From Stenotrophomonas maltophilia (GTDB taxonomy: Bacteria > Pseudomonadota > Gammaproteobacteria > Xanthomonadales > Xanthomonadaceae), in assembly GCA_900113425.1 (NCBI GenBank), contig FOZF01000002.1, positions 420,106 through 484,105 of the forward strand: DNA of 64,000 nucleotides, read 5' to 3'. Positions 1 through 9,475 of the stretch are shown one piece after another. The number at the start of each line of letters is the position of its first letter. Position 1 is the first letter of the stretch. The notes beneath the pieces were generated by a model. It was not told the origin of the DNA. It searched no databases and saw only the letters and a program-made list of their open reading frames with translations. Position numbers and translations under genes: made by a program.

Positions 1-1
1 G

Positions 2-2488
2 CCTGAGCGCACCAACTATCTGCAAGTGGTCCCATCCACAGCACTGGACCTGGCGCTCTGGATGGAGTCCGATCGCATGGGGCATCTGCTGGGTGCCATC
101 GACCAGAAGGCGCTGGATACCGAACGGGGCATTGTCGAGAACGAGAAGCTGCAGCGGCGTGGCGTGCCTTACGGACGCGTATGGGAGCAGCTCTCCCGTT
201 CAAGCTACCCGCCGGGGCACCCGTACCATCATTCGACCTTCGGATCCGCACGCGATCTGCAGGCGGCCACGCTTGCCGACGTCGAGGACTGGTTCCGGAC
301 CTGGTACGGCCCAAACAACGCGGTGCTGGTGCTGTCAGGCGATGTCGGCGTTGAAGAGGCCAGGAAGAAGGTTGAGTCCTACTTCGGGCATATCCCATCG
401 GCGCCCGACGTAGCCAGGTCTTCCGTGGACGTCGCCAAGCGGGCTTCCACCACCCGGGAAACCCTGTCCGATCAGGTCCCTCAAGCGCGTGTTCACCGGA
501 CATGGAACATCGCAGCTCGTGGGACGCCGGACTTTGATCAGCTGCGGGTGTTGGCTTACCTCCTGGGAGGAGGCAATGCCTCCCGGCTGGGCAAGCGCCT
601 GGTGCACTCCGATCAACTTGCCACTGACGTCACGGCCGAGGCAGGGGGGCAGCTCGGATCGCGACTCATGATCGTCGCCAATGTGCGCGACGGTGTCGAC
701 CCGTCGGCCGTGGAAACCGCCATCGAGGTGGAGCTTCAGCGTCTGCTGAAGGAAGGTCCCACCCTCGATGAGGTGCAACGTGCGCGGGCCGCGATGCGGG
801 CCGAGTTCGTGAAGAGCATCGAGCGTAACGGTGGGATGGACGGAAAGGCAGAAGTGCTCGCCGCCTGTGAGGTATTTGAAGGCGATGCAGGCTGCTATCG
901 GCGGTCCGCCGACGTGGTGGCATCCGCCACGCCCGACCAGCTGGTTCGCGTCGCTCGCCGCTGGCTGGGGCAGGGGGATCACATCCTGACGGTCATTCCG
1001 GGCGCCCGCGTTGCGTTCGCTGAGGAGGCCGAGCCGGCTGACGCGGTGTCCCACGCGCAAAGCCCAGGCAAAGCCCATCGCGCTGCGGCACCGGGCGTGG
1101 ATCGCAGTGCAGGGCCGCCGTTTCCTGAAAGCTATCCGGAGTTGAGATTCCCTGCGATCGAGCGGGCGGCGCTGTCGAACGGCACCCACGTGATCCTGGC
1201 TCGACGGGAGGACGTCCCGCTTGTTCGCATGTCCTATCAGTTCCCGGTGGATCCCGCGTCAACTGCGGGTCTGGCAGACATGGCGTTCAGCATGCTGGCG
1301 GAAGGGGCCGGGGACTACGACGCCCTGGCGTTCGCGGTGCGCGCTGAATCGCTGGGGGCGGAGCTGGGCTCCAGTGTCGACGTGGGCAGCGGCGCGGTGA
1401 CCCTGGTCGGTCTCAGAGACACGCTTGACGATTCGGTTGCGCTGTACGCGGACATGCTGCGCCGACCGCGTTTTGAGCAGGCAGCAATGGAGCGCATGCG
1501 TGCGGGCAGGCAGGGCGCCCTTCGAGAGGAGGCGGCCAATCCGCAGCGCTTGGCCACCAGCCTTCTCCCTGCGTTGCTGTTCGGGCTGGATCACCCCTAC
1601 GCGCAAGCCTTCGGACGCGGCACCGTGGCCTCCGTTGAGGCTCTGCGCCGCGATGACCTCGTGGAGTTCCACCGCGCCTGGATCCGGCCGGAGCGGGGCA
1701 CGCTTGTCGTGGTCGGGGATACGACGCTCCAGGAGCTGATCCCGGTCCTTGAGAGGCATCTCGGCGACTGGCGCGGGTCGGGTGGGATCCCTGAGGTGCG
1801 CATCGACGACCGCCTGCCCGCGCAGGCGAAGCCACGGGTGTTTCTGGTCGACAGCCCTGGCGCTCTGCAGGCCACCCTGGTGGCCGGGCAGCTGGTCGCG
1901 CCAAGTTCAGACCCCCAGACGTTGGCCTTCGAGGTCGCCAATTCCGTCCTGGGGGGATCGCCAAGCGCGCGCCTCAACATGAATCTGCGAGAAGCCAAGG
2001 GCTGGTCCTACGGCGTGATCTCCAGTGCCGCCAATGCCCCGATAGCGCGACCCTGGCGCGTGGTGGCGCCGGTGCAGTCCGACCGCGTGGCGGAGGCGAT
2101 GGCGGAGATTCAGCGCGAGATTGCGGAGTACGCGTCCGGACCGGCGCCTGCCAGGCAGGACGAGGTTGCACGCTTCCGGGACAGCCAGGTGCGGCGTCTG
2201 GCGGGCAGTTTCGAGACGCGGGAGGCCGTCGCCTCGGAGATCGCAGACATCGTGCGGTTCGACCGGCCAGACGATTGGATCACACAGCGCAGCAGCGCCC
2301 TCCGACAACTCGATCTCAACGAGGTCCGGGCCGCTGCCGCCGCGCTGGACGCCGACAGGTTGACGTGGGTCGTGGCGGGTGACCTGTCCCGTATCGAGGC
2401 ACCCGTGCGCGCCATGGGCTTCGGGGAGGCAACAGTCGTTGACTCACAAGGACGTCGTGTTGGCGGGCGGACCGACGACAAGCGCTGA
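2..2488 (+). CDS. M16 family zinc metallopeptidase, 5'-truncated by window edge
   Basis: The reading frame is open from base 2 and begins with residues PERTNYLQVV, typical of the middle of the first M16 domain, so the start codon and the HxxEH zinc motif lie upstream of the window. About 828 residues are visible. The first M16 half (M16 and M16_C parts) runs to about residue 335. A second copy starts near residue 390 (SNGTHVILARRED) and continues to the C-terminus; the HxxEH motif is absent from this second half, as is usual. This two-half architecture is that of the roughly 900-residue periplasmic PqqL/pitrilysin-like peptidases. It ends 18 bp from a convergent small gene. Likely an exported peptidase; substrate unknown. 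Confidence 0.93.
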   Translation, partial: PERTNYLQVVPSTALDLALWMESDRMGHLLGAIDQKALDTERGIVENEKLQRRGVPYGRVWEQLSRSSYPPGHPYHHSTFGSARDLQAATLADVEDWFRTWYGPNNAVLVLSGDVGVEEARKKVESYFGHIPSAPDVARSSVDVAKRASTTRETLSDQVPQARVHRTWNIAARGTPDFDQLRVLAYLLGGGNASRLGKRLVHSDQLATDVTAEAGGQLGSRLMIVANVRDGVDPSAVETAIEVELQRLLKEGPTLDEVQRARAAMRAEFVKSIERNGGMDGKAEVLAACEVFEGDAGCYRRSADVVASATPDQLVRVARRWLGQGDHILTVIPGARVAFAEEAEPADAVSHAQSPGKAHRAAAPGVDRSAGPPFPESYPELRFPAIERAALSNGTHVILARREDVPLVRMSYQFPVDPASTAGLADMAFSMLAEGAGDYDALAFAVRAESLGAELGSSVDVGSGAVTLVGLRDTLDDSVALYADMLRRPRFEQAAMERMRAGRQGALREEAANPQRLATSLLPALLFGLDHPYAQAFGRGTVASVEALRRDDLVEFHRAWIRPERGTLVVVGDTTLQELIPVLERHLGDWRGSGGIPEVRIDDRLPAQAKPRVFLVDSPGALQATLVAGQLVAPSSDPQTLAFEVANSVLGGSPSARLNMNLREAKGWSYGVISSAANAPIARPWRVVAPVQSDRVAEAMAEIQREIAEYASGPAPARQDEVARFRDSQVRRLAGSFETREAVASEIADIVRFDRPDDWITQRSSALRQLDLNEVRAAAAALDADRLTWVVAGDLSRIEAPVRAMGFGEATVVDSQGRRVGGRTDDKR

Positions 2489-2506
2489 GTCGCACACGCC
2501 TTCGGT

Positions 2507-2788
2507 TCAGGCCGATGGCGGAGGGGAGGGAATGCCGGCCAGCGGATCCCGCAGGATGCCGAGCCAGGGCTCGACGATCTGCTCGAATGCAAAGACGTGT
2601 TCCCGGTGCAGGTCCATGCCGCTGAGGTAGTGGCGGATGCTGCGTTCGAATTCATCAGCCGCGTCCAGATTGCCTGCGTTCGTGCGGAGCAGAAGAACGG
2701 TGGCCGCTTCCAGTGCCGCCACACGGACATGCATCCGGTTCATTGCCCCCTGGAGGCGCAGCAGGGCATCCCGCGTCTCAGTGTTCAT
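2507..2788 (-). CDS. Unknown small helical protein overlapping the CheW-like gene
   Basis: This codes for 93 residues starting MNTETRDALLRLQG. I do not recognise a family. The ATG at 2788 lies 11 bp inside the end of the upstream CheW-like gene and is preceded by GGGAGG four bases away, a strong ribosome-binding site, which argues for translational coupling. The frame stays open further upstream, but that part is the shadow of the CheW-like gene. The sequence is predominantly helical and charged, with no signal peptide or membrane segment, and ends in a proline-rich tail (IPSPPPSA). Context suggests a cytoplasmic partner of the CheW-like protein; that is inference. Confidence 0.72.
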   Translation of the reverse strand: MNTETRDALLRLQGAMNRMHVRVAALEAATVLLLRTNAGNLDAADEFERSIRHYLSGMDLHREHVFAFEQIVEPWLGILRDPLAGIPSPPPSA

Positions 2789-3551
2789 CGGGCCTCCCGG
2801 GGAAGATCGCTGCATCGGTCCGCGAACCTGCGAGCCGCCGCTGGAGAGTGAGAGCGACGCTCGGATCAATGAGGGCAACCTCCTGGTTGGATGCCAGGCA
2901 GACCCGGTGGCTGCAGAGCGGCAATCCCTGCCCATCGTTGCTGATGGGGTGGACGTGGCCGAGCGGGACACTCTCGATGGTGAGCACCTCGTCAAGCGCC
3001 AGGGCGACAAGCTGGACGCCAGCCTGCACCAGCAGCATCGCCGGGCAGCGGGCACCGCAGCGGGTGCCGCCCGTGACAAGGCCGAGATCCACGACGGGCA
3101 CCGTCTGCCCGCGTACGGACACGCTGGACAGGCCGTCCGTACCCCGGATCAGAGCCTCCGGGCCACGTATTTCCACCGCCGATTCAACATCGATCCCGAA
3201 CAGCGCCGCGCCGGCACGAACAACCACCAGTTCCAGGAACGGCTGCGGTGACGCGTGGTGCGCGGGAGCGGCGGCAAGCGGGGGGGCACTGTGGTCGATG
3301 GCGTCCGCGCGGGGCAACCGCTTGACGAACTCCTCGAAGCGCATGCGGCTGACCGCCTGCCGGTTGTGGCAGCAGGGGCAGACCAGGATCCCTGCGCCAC
3401 GCAGATCGGTCAGGCCTGCGCCCGCCTTCAGCATCGAGGTGTGGTTGCATGCACGGCATGTTGCTTGCACTGCGTGCAGGCGTGTCAGCGCTCCTTCCGT
3501 GGTCAGGTCTCCCTGAACAAGGCGAAGCAGAAAGGAACCTGTGTTGGCCAC
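2778..3551 (-). CDS. Zinc-ribbon/CheW-domain protein
   Basis: 257 residues from a GTG start. Residues about 30-65 carry two cysteine pairs (CRAC and CPCCH) some 30 residues apart, resembling a zinc ribbon. Residues about 105-235 look like a CheW fold: LELVVVRAGAALFGID at the start, a central SVSVRGQTVPVVDLGLV segment and a terminal ALIDPSVAL helix. CheW proteins couple chemoreceptors to CheA kinases, but no cheA, receptor or other che gene is visible here. The gene lies 112 bp downstream of an EAL-domain gene on the same strand and overlaps the next small gene by 11 bp. The zinc-ribbon fusion is unusual. It could be a scaffold for another receptor-kinase array. The GTG start is only moderately supported. 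Confidence 0.82.
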   Translation of the reverse strand: MANTGSFLLRLVQGDLTTEGALTRLHAVQATCRACNHTSMLKAGAGLTDLRGAGILVCPCCHNRQAVSRMRFEEFVKRLPRADAIDHSAPPLAAAPAHHASPQPFLELVVVRAGAALFGIDVESAVEIRGPEALIRGTDGLSSVSVRGQTVPVVDLGLVTGGTRCGARCPAMLLVQAGVQLVALALDEVLTIESVPLGHVHPISNDGQGLPLCSHRVCLASNQEVALIDPSVALTLQRRLAGSRTDAAIFPGRPDEH

Positions 3552-3663
3552 TGGCAGACTTCTCGGATGGATCAGGAGCAGGCAACTGCCCCGGGATTCT
3601 CGGCGGCTTCCATGAAGGGATCAAACGCACGCCGCGTAGTCCATCCGCGGGTGCAGGCCTGGC

Positions 3664-5091
3664 TCATTCGAGCAGGTGGGGTGCAACAGTGAGTCTATCG
3701 GTCAGTTCGGTCGCACTGATGGGCCTGCACAATGCAAAGCCCTGGATCTGGTCGCATCCGAGCTCCCGTAGCGTGGTGACCTGGTCGGCGGTTTCAGCCC
3801 CCTCGGCGACGGCGGTGTAGCCCAGATCATGGGCCAGGCCAATGATGGCACGGACTTTCAGGCGGGCCCGCGTGTCGGTGGAGATTCCGTCAATCAGCGA
3901 TTTGTCCAGCTTCAGCGTGTGGATCGGCAGTTCGGTCAGGTAGGCGAAGTTGCTGTAGCCGCTGCCGAAGTCGTCCAATGCCAGGCGGATTCCCGCCGAT
4001 GCCATCTGCCTGAGCTGCTCGCCGGGCAGGGAGTTCACCCTCAACCATTCTCCTTCGGTGATCTCGATTTCGAGATCGCTGCAGCGCAGCCCCTCGGCAT
4101 GGATCCTGGCCACCAGCGCATCGGCCATGCCGGCACGGGCCACATTCCGTGCAGACAGATTGATCGACAGGCCCAGCGTGATGCCGTCGCGTTTCCAGCG
4201 TGACAGCTGCTTCAGCGCTCGGTCGACGACCCACTCCGTGACCTTCTCCATCAGTGCGTTACGTTCGAATACCGGGATGAATTCGGCAGGGCTGACCGGG
4301 CCAAGCCGAGGATGATTCCAGCGGATCAGCGCCTCCGCTGACACCGGACTGAGATCAGACCCGCGGAAACGAGGCTGGTAGAGCAGATGGAATTCGTCGT
4401 GGTGCAGGCCGTCGCGGACGCCGGCAAGCAGGTGATACTCGCGCCGCAGACGCTCATCGCGCGGGGCGGAGTACCAGCAGTAGGGGACCTGGCTGGACAC
4501 CGCCCAGTGAAGTCCCACGAACATCCTGCGGATGATGTCGTCGGCGCTGTCCTTGCCGGTTTCGGCCTGGCAGAGGCCCACGTGGACGAGAGGCCGGAGC
4601 GGCTGCGCCGCACTCGCGCTTGGCCGCGCCAGGCGCAGGTGCAGCGCTTCCACCAGGCGCTCGACGGCGTCACGGGTGGGCAGCTCCACGATGAAGGCAA
4701 AACGGCTGCCGCCCATATGGTGGACCTGCGTCTGGCCGTCCACGGCGTCCTCGATGCGTGCTGCGTCCTGCCTGACCCGCGTCTCCAGCGAGGCCATGCC
4801 GAATGGCGGGCAGGGCTCGGCAGCCTGCGGCAGGTCAAGAACATCGACGAGGACGGCGACTGGCGATCGGCCCGGTAACCGGCGTGATCGTGTGGTGTAG
4901 TCGATCGCGAAGGTATGTCTGTCCAGCAGCCCGCTGGAGGGCCCGTGGCGGCTGGACAACGCATGCAGCTGCAGGGGGCGTGTCACCGCCCCGATGAAGG
5001 ACGGCAACGTGCGCCGATCAGTCAAAGAGAGTTTCCTGGGCAGGCTTTCCATCGAAGGACCCCGGGCATCGAGGGCGGCGCGCAGTGGCAC
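3664..5091 (-). CDS. EAL-domain c-di-GMP phosphodiesterase with degenerate GGDEF domain
   Basis: 475 residues from GTG 5091; an ATG at 5052 is an alternative and neither has a convincing ribosome-binding site. Residues about 75-205 resemble a GGDEF domain whose signature is degenerate (MGGSRFAF), so it is probably regulatory. Residues about 220-470 form an EAL domain with the expected catalytic elements: EALIRW, the asparagine of INLSARN, EIEITE, LALDDFGSGYSNF, the lysine of LKLDKSL, AEGAETADQ and QIQGF. The protein should therefore hydrolyse c-di-GMP to pGpG in the cytoplasm; no membrane segment is seen. The gene begins only 12 bp (or 51 bp) after the secreted protease gene on the same strand. 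Confidence 0.92.
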   Translation of the reverse strand: MPLRAALDARGPSMESLPRKLSLTDRRTLPSFIGAVTRPLQLHALSSRHGPSSGLLDRHTFAIDYTTRSRRLPGRSPVAVLVDVLDLPQAAEPCPPFGMASLETRVRQDAARIEDAVDGQTQVHHMGGSRFAFIVELPTRDAVERLVEALHLRLARPSASAAQPLRPLVHVGLCQAETGKDSADDIIRRMFVGLHWAVSSQVPYCWYSAPRDERLRREYHLLAGVRDGLHHDEFHLLYQPRFRGSDLSPVSAEALIRWNHPRLGPVSPAEFIPVFERNALMEKVTEWVVDRALKQLSRWKRDGITLGLSINLSARNVARAGMADALVARIHAEGLRCSDLEIEITEGEWLRVNSLPGEQLRQMASAGIRLALDDFGSGYSNFAYLTELPIHTLKLDKSLIDGISTDTRARLKVRAIIGLAHDLGYTAVAEGAETADQVTTLRELGCDQIQGFALCRPISATELTDRLTVAPHLLE

Positions 5092-5103
5092 CGCCCTTGG
5101 GGC

Positions 5104-6981
5104 TTACTGCCGGGCCACCAGGGTCAGCCCGGAATATGTTCCCGTGAGGCGGATCATGTAGGTGACAGCCGAGGGCGAGCCGATCCGCACCGACTCCGAA
5201 TTGGTCGGTCGGGTCGATTTCGCATCGTAATCGGAGGCGCTGGGGACGCGCTGCGCCGCTACATACAGCGATACGTCGCCTTTGCCGCCCAGCGTCATGA
5301 TGGTCAACGGCGTGCCGGCCCGGGCGGTGAAACTGTAGGTCCGCTCTGCGGCGGTGCTCGACAGCCCGCGCAGTTCGACCGCGTTGCTCAGTTCCATATT
5401 CGGCGGGGTGCAACTCTCGACGGCGGGATCGCAGGGTTCGCTGGTCGCGGCGGTTACCAGTGCATTGGCGTCGAGGATTCCCGCGCCCATCGGTGTGCTG
5501 GTGGGAATGCTGGCCGGGAAAGGACGCGCGGTGGATTTCAGCAGGTCCCGCATCTGGTCCCAGCGCAGCGGCGTGGTGGCCACGCTCTGGACCAGCGCTG
5601 CCGCCGCGGCCACATGTGGCGATGCCATCGAGGTGCCGGTATATCCCCCGATGCCGAACTCGGTCGTGGGGCGGGTGGTGCCCGTGTTGACGATCTGGAA
5701 GATGTAGCCGTTCGGATCTCCATCAACACCTCCACCGCCACCCGGCGCAGACAGGTCCACCCGGTTGCCCCAGCTGGAGTAGCTGGCCTTGCCACCGGTG
5801 ACACGCGTAGCACCGACGCTGATCACATCCTTGCAGGAGGACATCGTGTAGGTGCCGGCATCGGCGTTGGAGTTGCCGGCTGCCACCACCACCATCGCAC
5901 CGCGTCGGTTCACTTCGTCGATGGCGTCCTGGTAGATCTGCGGGCAGGCATCGGGCCCGTTGCTGCCCAGGCTCATGTTGAGCACTTCTGCCGGATTGGC
6001 ATTGACCGGCAGGCCGGCAACGGTCGCGCCGACCGCCCACAACATGCCATCGGCAATGTCGCTGCCGTAGCCGCCACAGGAACCCAGCACACGCACCGGC
6101 AGAATCCTGGCGTTGTGGGCCAGACCGGCCAGGCCGACACCGTTGTTGGTCTGCTGCGCGACGGTACCGGAGACGTGGGTGCCGTGCCAGGAGCTGTCGC
6201 GGGCGGCGTGCGGAGGCGCGCCCAGCGCCGTGCAGTAGTTGGCTTCCATCCAGTCGCCCTGGTCCCAGCCACCGGCGACGCGGGCATCGGTGTCGCGGCG
6301 GGAGATCAAGCGGTCGGAGATCATGTCATAGCCCGGCAGCACGTTGTCCTTCAGGTCGGGCGTGTTTTCCACGACGCCGGTGTCGATCACCGCCACCACG
6401 ACGCCTGCGCCGGTGGAGATGTCCCACGCCTGGTCGGCGCGTACTCCACCGGTCTGATCTCGGAAGTTCCACTGCAGCTGGGCGTATTGAGGATCATTCG
6501 GGATCAGCTTCGGCTGCACCATGCCGCTCCCGGTGTCGAGCGCCTGGTAGAGCCGGTCCACGTCCACCGACGTCACGCCGGGTTCGGCCGCCAGCTCGCG
6601 GACGAAGGCTGCCGTCTCGGCGGAGTTGAGCCGGCGTGAGGTCTGCACCACGTACCAGCCGGGTACGGCCATGTTGCGCAGGACGCTGGCCCGGGCGGCC
6701 GGACGGGCGGCTGCGCGTGCCGTCGCCGCAGCCGCCGTGGTGATGCCCGAGCGCTGCGCCGAGCTGGCGAGCGACTGGGTCAACAGGCTGCGTGACTGGG
6801 TGGTGGTGCCGGTGGTCTTGACGATGAAGCGCTGGCCGGCCGACGGCTGGGCGGTCGATGTGGCGGCAGCCACGTTGCGCTTGATCACCTTGCTGGTATC
6901 CAGGCGGGGTGCAGCATGGGCGGCGCTGGTGGTGATCAACACCGAAACGATTGCAGCGGCCAGTGAGGTGTGGACGGACAT
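5104..6981 (-). CDS. Secreted subtilisin-like (S8) serine protease with C-terminal PPC domain
   Basis: 625 residues from ATG 6981, chosen because GGAG lies seven bases upstream and a clear signal peptide follows (MSVHTSLAAAIVSVL...AHAA). An upstream in-frame ATG at 7044 would precede the signal peptide. An Ala-rich pro-region is followed by the catalytic domain with Asp190 (VVAVIDTGV), His256 (SWHGTHVSG), oxyanion Asn360 (AAGNS) and Ser441 (GTSMASPHVA). The last ~90 residues match a bacterial pre-peptidase C-terminal (PPC) domain. The architecture is that of the extracellular serine proteases of Stenotrophomonas and Xanthomonas (StmPr type). It sits 59 bp downstream of an adhesin gene on the same strand and could be co-transcribed with it. 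Confidence 0.95.
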   Translation of the reverse strand: MSVHTSLAAAIVSVLITTSAAHAAPRLDTSKVIKRNVAAATSTAQPSAGQRFIVKTTGTTTQSRSLLTQSLASSAQRSGITTAAAATARAAARPAARASVLRNMAVPGWYVVQTSRRLNSAETAAFVRELAAEPGVTSVDVDRLYQALDTGSGMVQPKLIPNDPQYAQLQWNFRDQTGGVRADQAWDISTGAGVVVAVIDTGVVENTPDLKDNVLPGYDMISDRLISRRDTDARVAGGWDQGDWMEANYCTALGAPPHAARDSSWHGTHVSGTVAQQTNNGVGLAGLAHNARILPVRVLGSCGGYGSDIADGMLWAVGATVAGLPVNANPAEVLNMSLGSNGPDACPQIYQDAIDEVNRRGAMVVVAAGNSNADAGTYTMSSCKDVISVGATRVTGGKASYSSWGNRVDLSAPGGGGGVDGDPNGYIFQIVNTGTTRPTTEFGIGGYTGTSMASPHVAAAAALVQSVATTPLRWDQMRDLLKSTARPFPASIPTSTPMGAGILDANALVTAATSEPCDPAVESCTPPNMELSNAVELRGLSSTAAERTYSFTARAGTPLTIMTLGGKGDVSLYVAAQRVPSASDYDAKSTRPTNSESVRIGSPSAVTYMIRLTGTYSGLTLVARQ

Positions 6982-7040
6982 GGTGGGTCTCCAGGGAAAG
7001 GGTGAAGCGCGTCGGAGCGGGAGTGGTCGGTGTCGCTCTG

Positions 7041-9332
7041 TCACAGGTCGATGCCGAAGCCCACGCCTGCGGAGGATTCGCCACCACTGAAGGCCCCGCC
7101 GAGGCTGAAGGAGCCGCGCTCTCCGATCTTCCGTGCATAGCCCACCGACAGCGCCTGCTCGCCGCTCTGGAAGCCTGCACCGACCGCAATGCGCCCGCGT
7201 TCGCTGCGGGTGCCTGCTGCGTTGGTGGCCATGTTCAGCATCGCCGCGCTCATCGCACCCTGGCGGTCCAGGCGGCGATCCACCGAGCTGAGGCGGCGGT
7301 CCACGTCCGTACGATAGGTTTCGAAGGAGTCGTTCAATGCGGTGAACCGTGCATCGGTATAGGATTTCGCCGCGTTGACACCGGCATTGACCTGGCCCAC
7401 GTTCGCAGCATCGGTCGCCTGGGTGCCGGCGGCCACATGGGTGATCTGGCGCTCCGCACCGCTGGCACCGACGGACACCGTGTCGGCGCGATCGGCGAGC
7501 GAGCCGCGCCCCAATGCGACAGCGTTGTCGGCGGTGACGCTGGCACCTTGGCCGAGTGCGGTGCCGGAAGCGCTGCTGACGGAGGCCGACTCGCCCAGGG
7601 CCACGGCGTTGCTGGCCTGGGCACTGATGCGGCTGTTGGCACCGACGGCCGTGCTGCCGTCGGCATTGACGCGCGCGTTGCCGCCCAACGCCGTATCGTT
7701 GGGTCCGTGGGCGTAGGCACCGGCGCCCAGCGCCACGCTGTTGTCCGCGTTGGCGGTCGCGCCGGATCCCACTGCCACGGCGTTGGTCCCTTCCCCCGCC
7801 TGGGCGGCGGAATCGCCTCCCACGGCGACCTGGTCGTTGCGGCCATGACCGGCACCGACGTCGGCCTCGATGTCATCCAGTCGGGTGGTCAGTCTGCCGA
7901 TCTGCACGTCGATGGCTGCGAAACTGTCGGCGAAGTTGCCGAGCGCACCCGACACCGCATCCAGCTGTGCCTTGTTGACCGCATCGGTTGCCGCCGTACC
8001 GGCCGCCACGTTGACGATCTGGCGTTCGCTGCCTGCGCGTCCCACTGAGATGGTGTTGTCACGATCGGCATAAGAGCCCGCACCGAGCGCCACCGCACGG
8101 TCGACGGGGTGCGTCTTGCCGTCGACGAACGACGGGTCGCCCACGGTTGCACCGCCGCCGATGGCCACCGACTCGCTGCCCCACACATCCGAATCCGTGC
8201 CGATCGCCACGCTGTTGGTGAACAGCCGCGGTGTATCCCCCCAGAAATCGCCATTCCAGGTCATGCCGTCACCGACCACCACGCTGCCTTTGCCGGCGGC
8301 CCAGGCGCCATAACCGACCGCGGTGGCGCCCTCGATCAGGGCCAGAGCGTTGGCGCCCAGGGCCGTGGTGTTGAGCGCGCCGGCCCGGGCATTGCTGCCC
8401 ACGGCCACGGTCAGGTCATACAGGGCCAGTGCGCCCGAACCGAACGCATTGGAGAACTCGCCCAGAGCCTGGGCCCGGTCACCGACGGCCATGGCGTCAT
8501 ACGCACTGGCCACCGCGCGGTAGCCGATCGCGGTGGAGCGGATAGCGCTGGCGCTGGCCAGCCCGCCCATGGAGATGGCTGCATAGGCGGTGGACTGCGC
8601 GCCACCGCCGACGGCCACCGAAAGGCGACCGGTGGCCTGCGTGTTCTGCAGCAGCTGGCCGGCAAAACCTTCCCCGATCTGGTCCTCCAGATCGTCGGCA
8701 ATGCCGCCGATCGCCACGCTGGATTTGCCGCTGCCCAGCGCGCCGGCGCCCCCGGCAGTGGCAAAGTCACCTTCGGCCTGCGCGCCTGCGCCCAGCGCCG
8801 TGGACGCCACGCCGGTGGCGGCGGTCTGCTGGAACAGGACTACGCCATGCGGGTTCTGCGACTGGTAGTCGATGTCCAGCATGCCGCCGATCGCGGTGCT
8901 CGAGTCGGCGGTCGCCAGCGCTTCATTGCCCACCGCGGTGGCGCGGTTGGCGTAGGCCACGCTGCCGGCACCCAGCGCGGTCGTGCCTTCCCCGACCGCG
9001 GCGCTCGCCTCGCCTGCGGCCAGCGCGTTGTCGCCGTCGGCGTAGGCGCCGGCATTGCTGTCCTCGCTGCCGGTGGCGGCGAGGTAGGGCACTGGATCAG
9101 CCGCGAAATCGGCGGCGTACACGATCTGCTCCGGCGCGGACACCTGCTCGACGCCCAGTGCCGTGACGATCCCGCTGGCCAGGGCGGAGCAGGACACCAG
9201 CAGCGAGCCGGTGGCCAGCAGCGCCGCGACCTGGCGGCGGCGCCCGGAGCGCGTCCGGCTGCACGCGATCTCGGACACAACCACCTGCCGGCCCAGCGCG
9301 GCGTTCCACACGATACGGTAAATCCGGTTCAT
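7041..9332 (-). CDS. YadA-like trimeric autotransporter adhesin
   Basis: 763 residues. The N-terminus (MNRIYRIVWNAALGRQVVVSE) is the extended signal peptide region (ESPR) of large autotransporters, followed by a hydrophobic signal core. The body has many 14-residue left-handed beta-roll head repeats (AxGxxSxAxGxxA type; TAVGNEALA and NAVALGESA are examples), two neck motifs (GSERQIVNVAAGTAATDAVN and a second near residue 620) and short coiled coils. The last ~70 residues form the YadA membrane anchor and end GVGFGIDL rather than with an aromatic residue. Three subunits should form one outer-membrane adhesin for surface attachment or biofilm. The promoter must lie in the 202 bp shared with the divergent kinase gene. 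Confidence 0.95.
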   Translation of the reverse strand: MNRIYRIVWNAALGRQVVVSEIACSRTRSGRRRQVAALLATGSLLVSCSALASGIVTALGVEQVSAPEQIVYAADFAADPVPYLAATGSEDSNAGAYADGDNALAAGEASAAVGEGTTALGAGSVAYANRATAVGNEALATADSSTAIGGMLDIDYQSQNPHGVVLFQQTAATGVASTALGAGAQAEGDFATAGGAGALGSGKSSVAIGGIADDLEDQIGEGFAGQLLQNTQATGRLSVAVGGGAQSTAYAAISMGGLASASAIRSTAIGYRAVASAYDAMAVGDRAQALGEFSNAFGSGALALYDLTVAVGSNARAGALNTTALGANALALIEGATAVGYGAWAAGKGSVVVGDGMTWNGDFWGDTPRLFTNSVAIGTDSDVWGSESVAIGGGATVGDPSFVDGKTHPVDRAVALGAGSYADRDNTISVGRAGSERQIVNVAAGTAATDAVNKAQLDAVSGALGNFADSFAAIDVQIGRLTTRLDDIEADVGAGHGRNDQVAVGGDSAAQAGEGTNAVAVGSGATANADNSVALGAGAYAHGPNDTALGGNARVNADGSTAVGANSRISAQASNAVALGESASVSSASGTALGQGASVTADNAVALGRGSLADRADTVSVGASGAERQITHVAAGTQATDAANVGQVNAGVNAAKSYTDARFTALNDSFETYRTDVDRRLSSVDRRLDRQGAMSAAMLNMATNAAGTRSERGRIAVGAGFQSGEQALSVGYARKIGERGSFSLGGAFSGGESSAGVGFGIDL

Positions 9333-9475
9333 TGCTCTGATCCTCGATCTGGAGTGCAGGCCCCTCGTCGTGGCTGCCCGTATGGCGTTGACGAGTGGGG
9401 CGGTGTAGTCGTCGTGTCACGGCAGTGGCGTAGGCGCCCGCCGACAACATGAACGTAGGCCCACCAAGGGGGCAT

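Noticed and set aside
1..2488. M16 gene as a pseudogene lacking its zinc motif
   Set aside because: The frame is open to base 2 and the first residues belong to the middle of the first domain. The missing motif is explained by the window edge.
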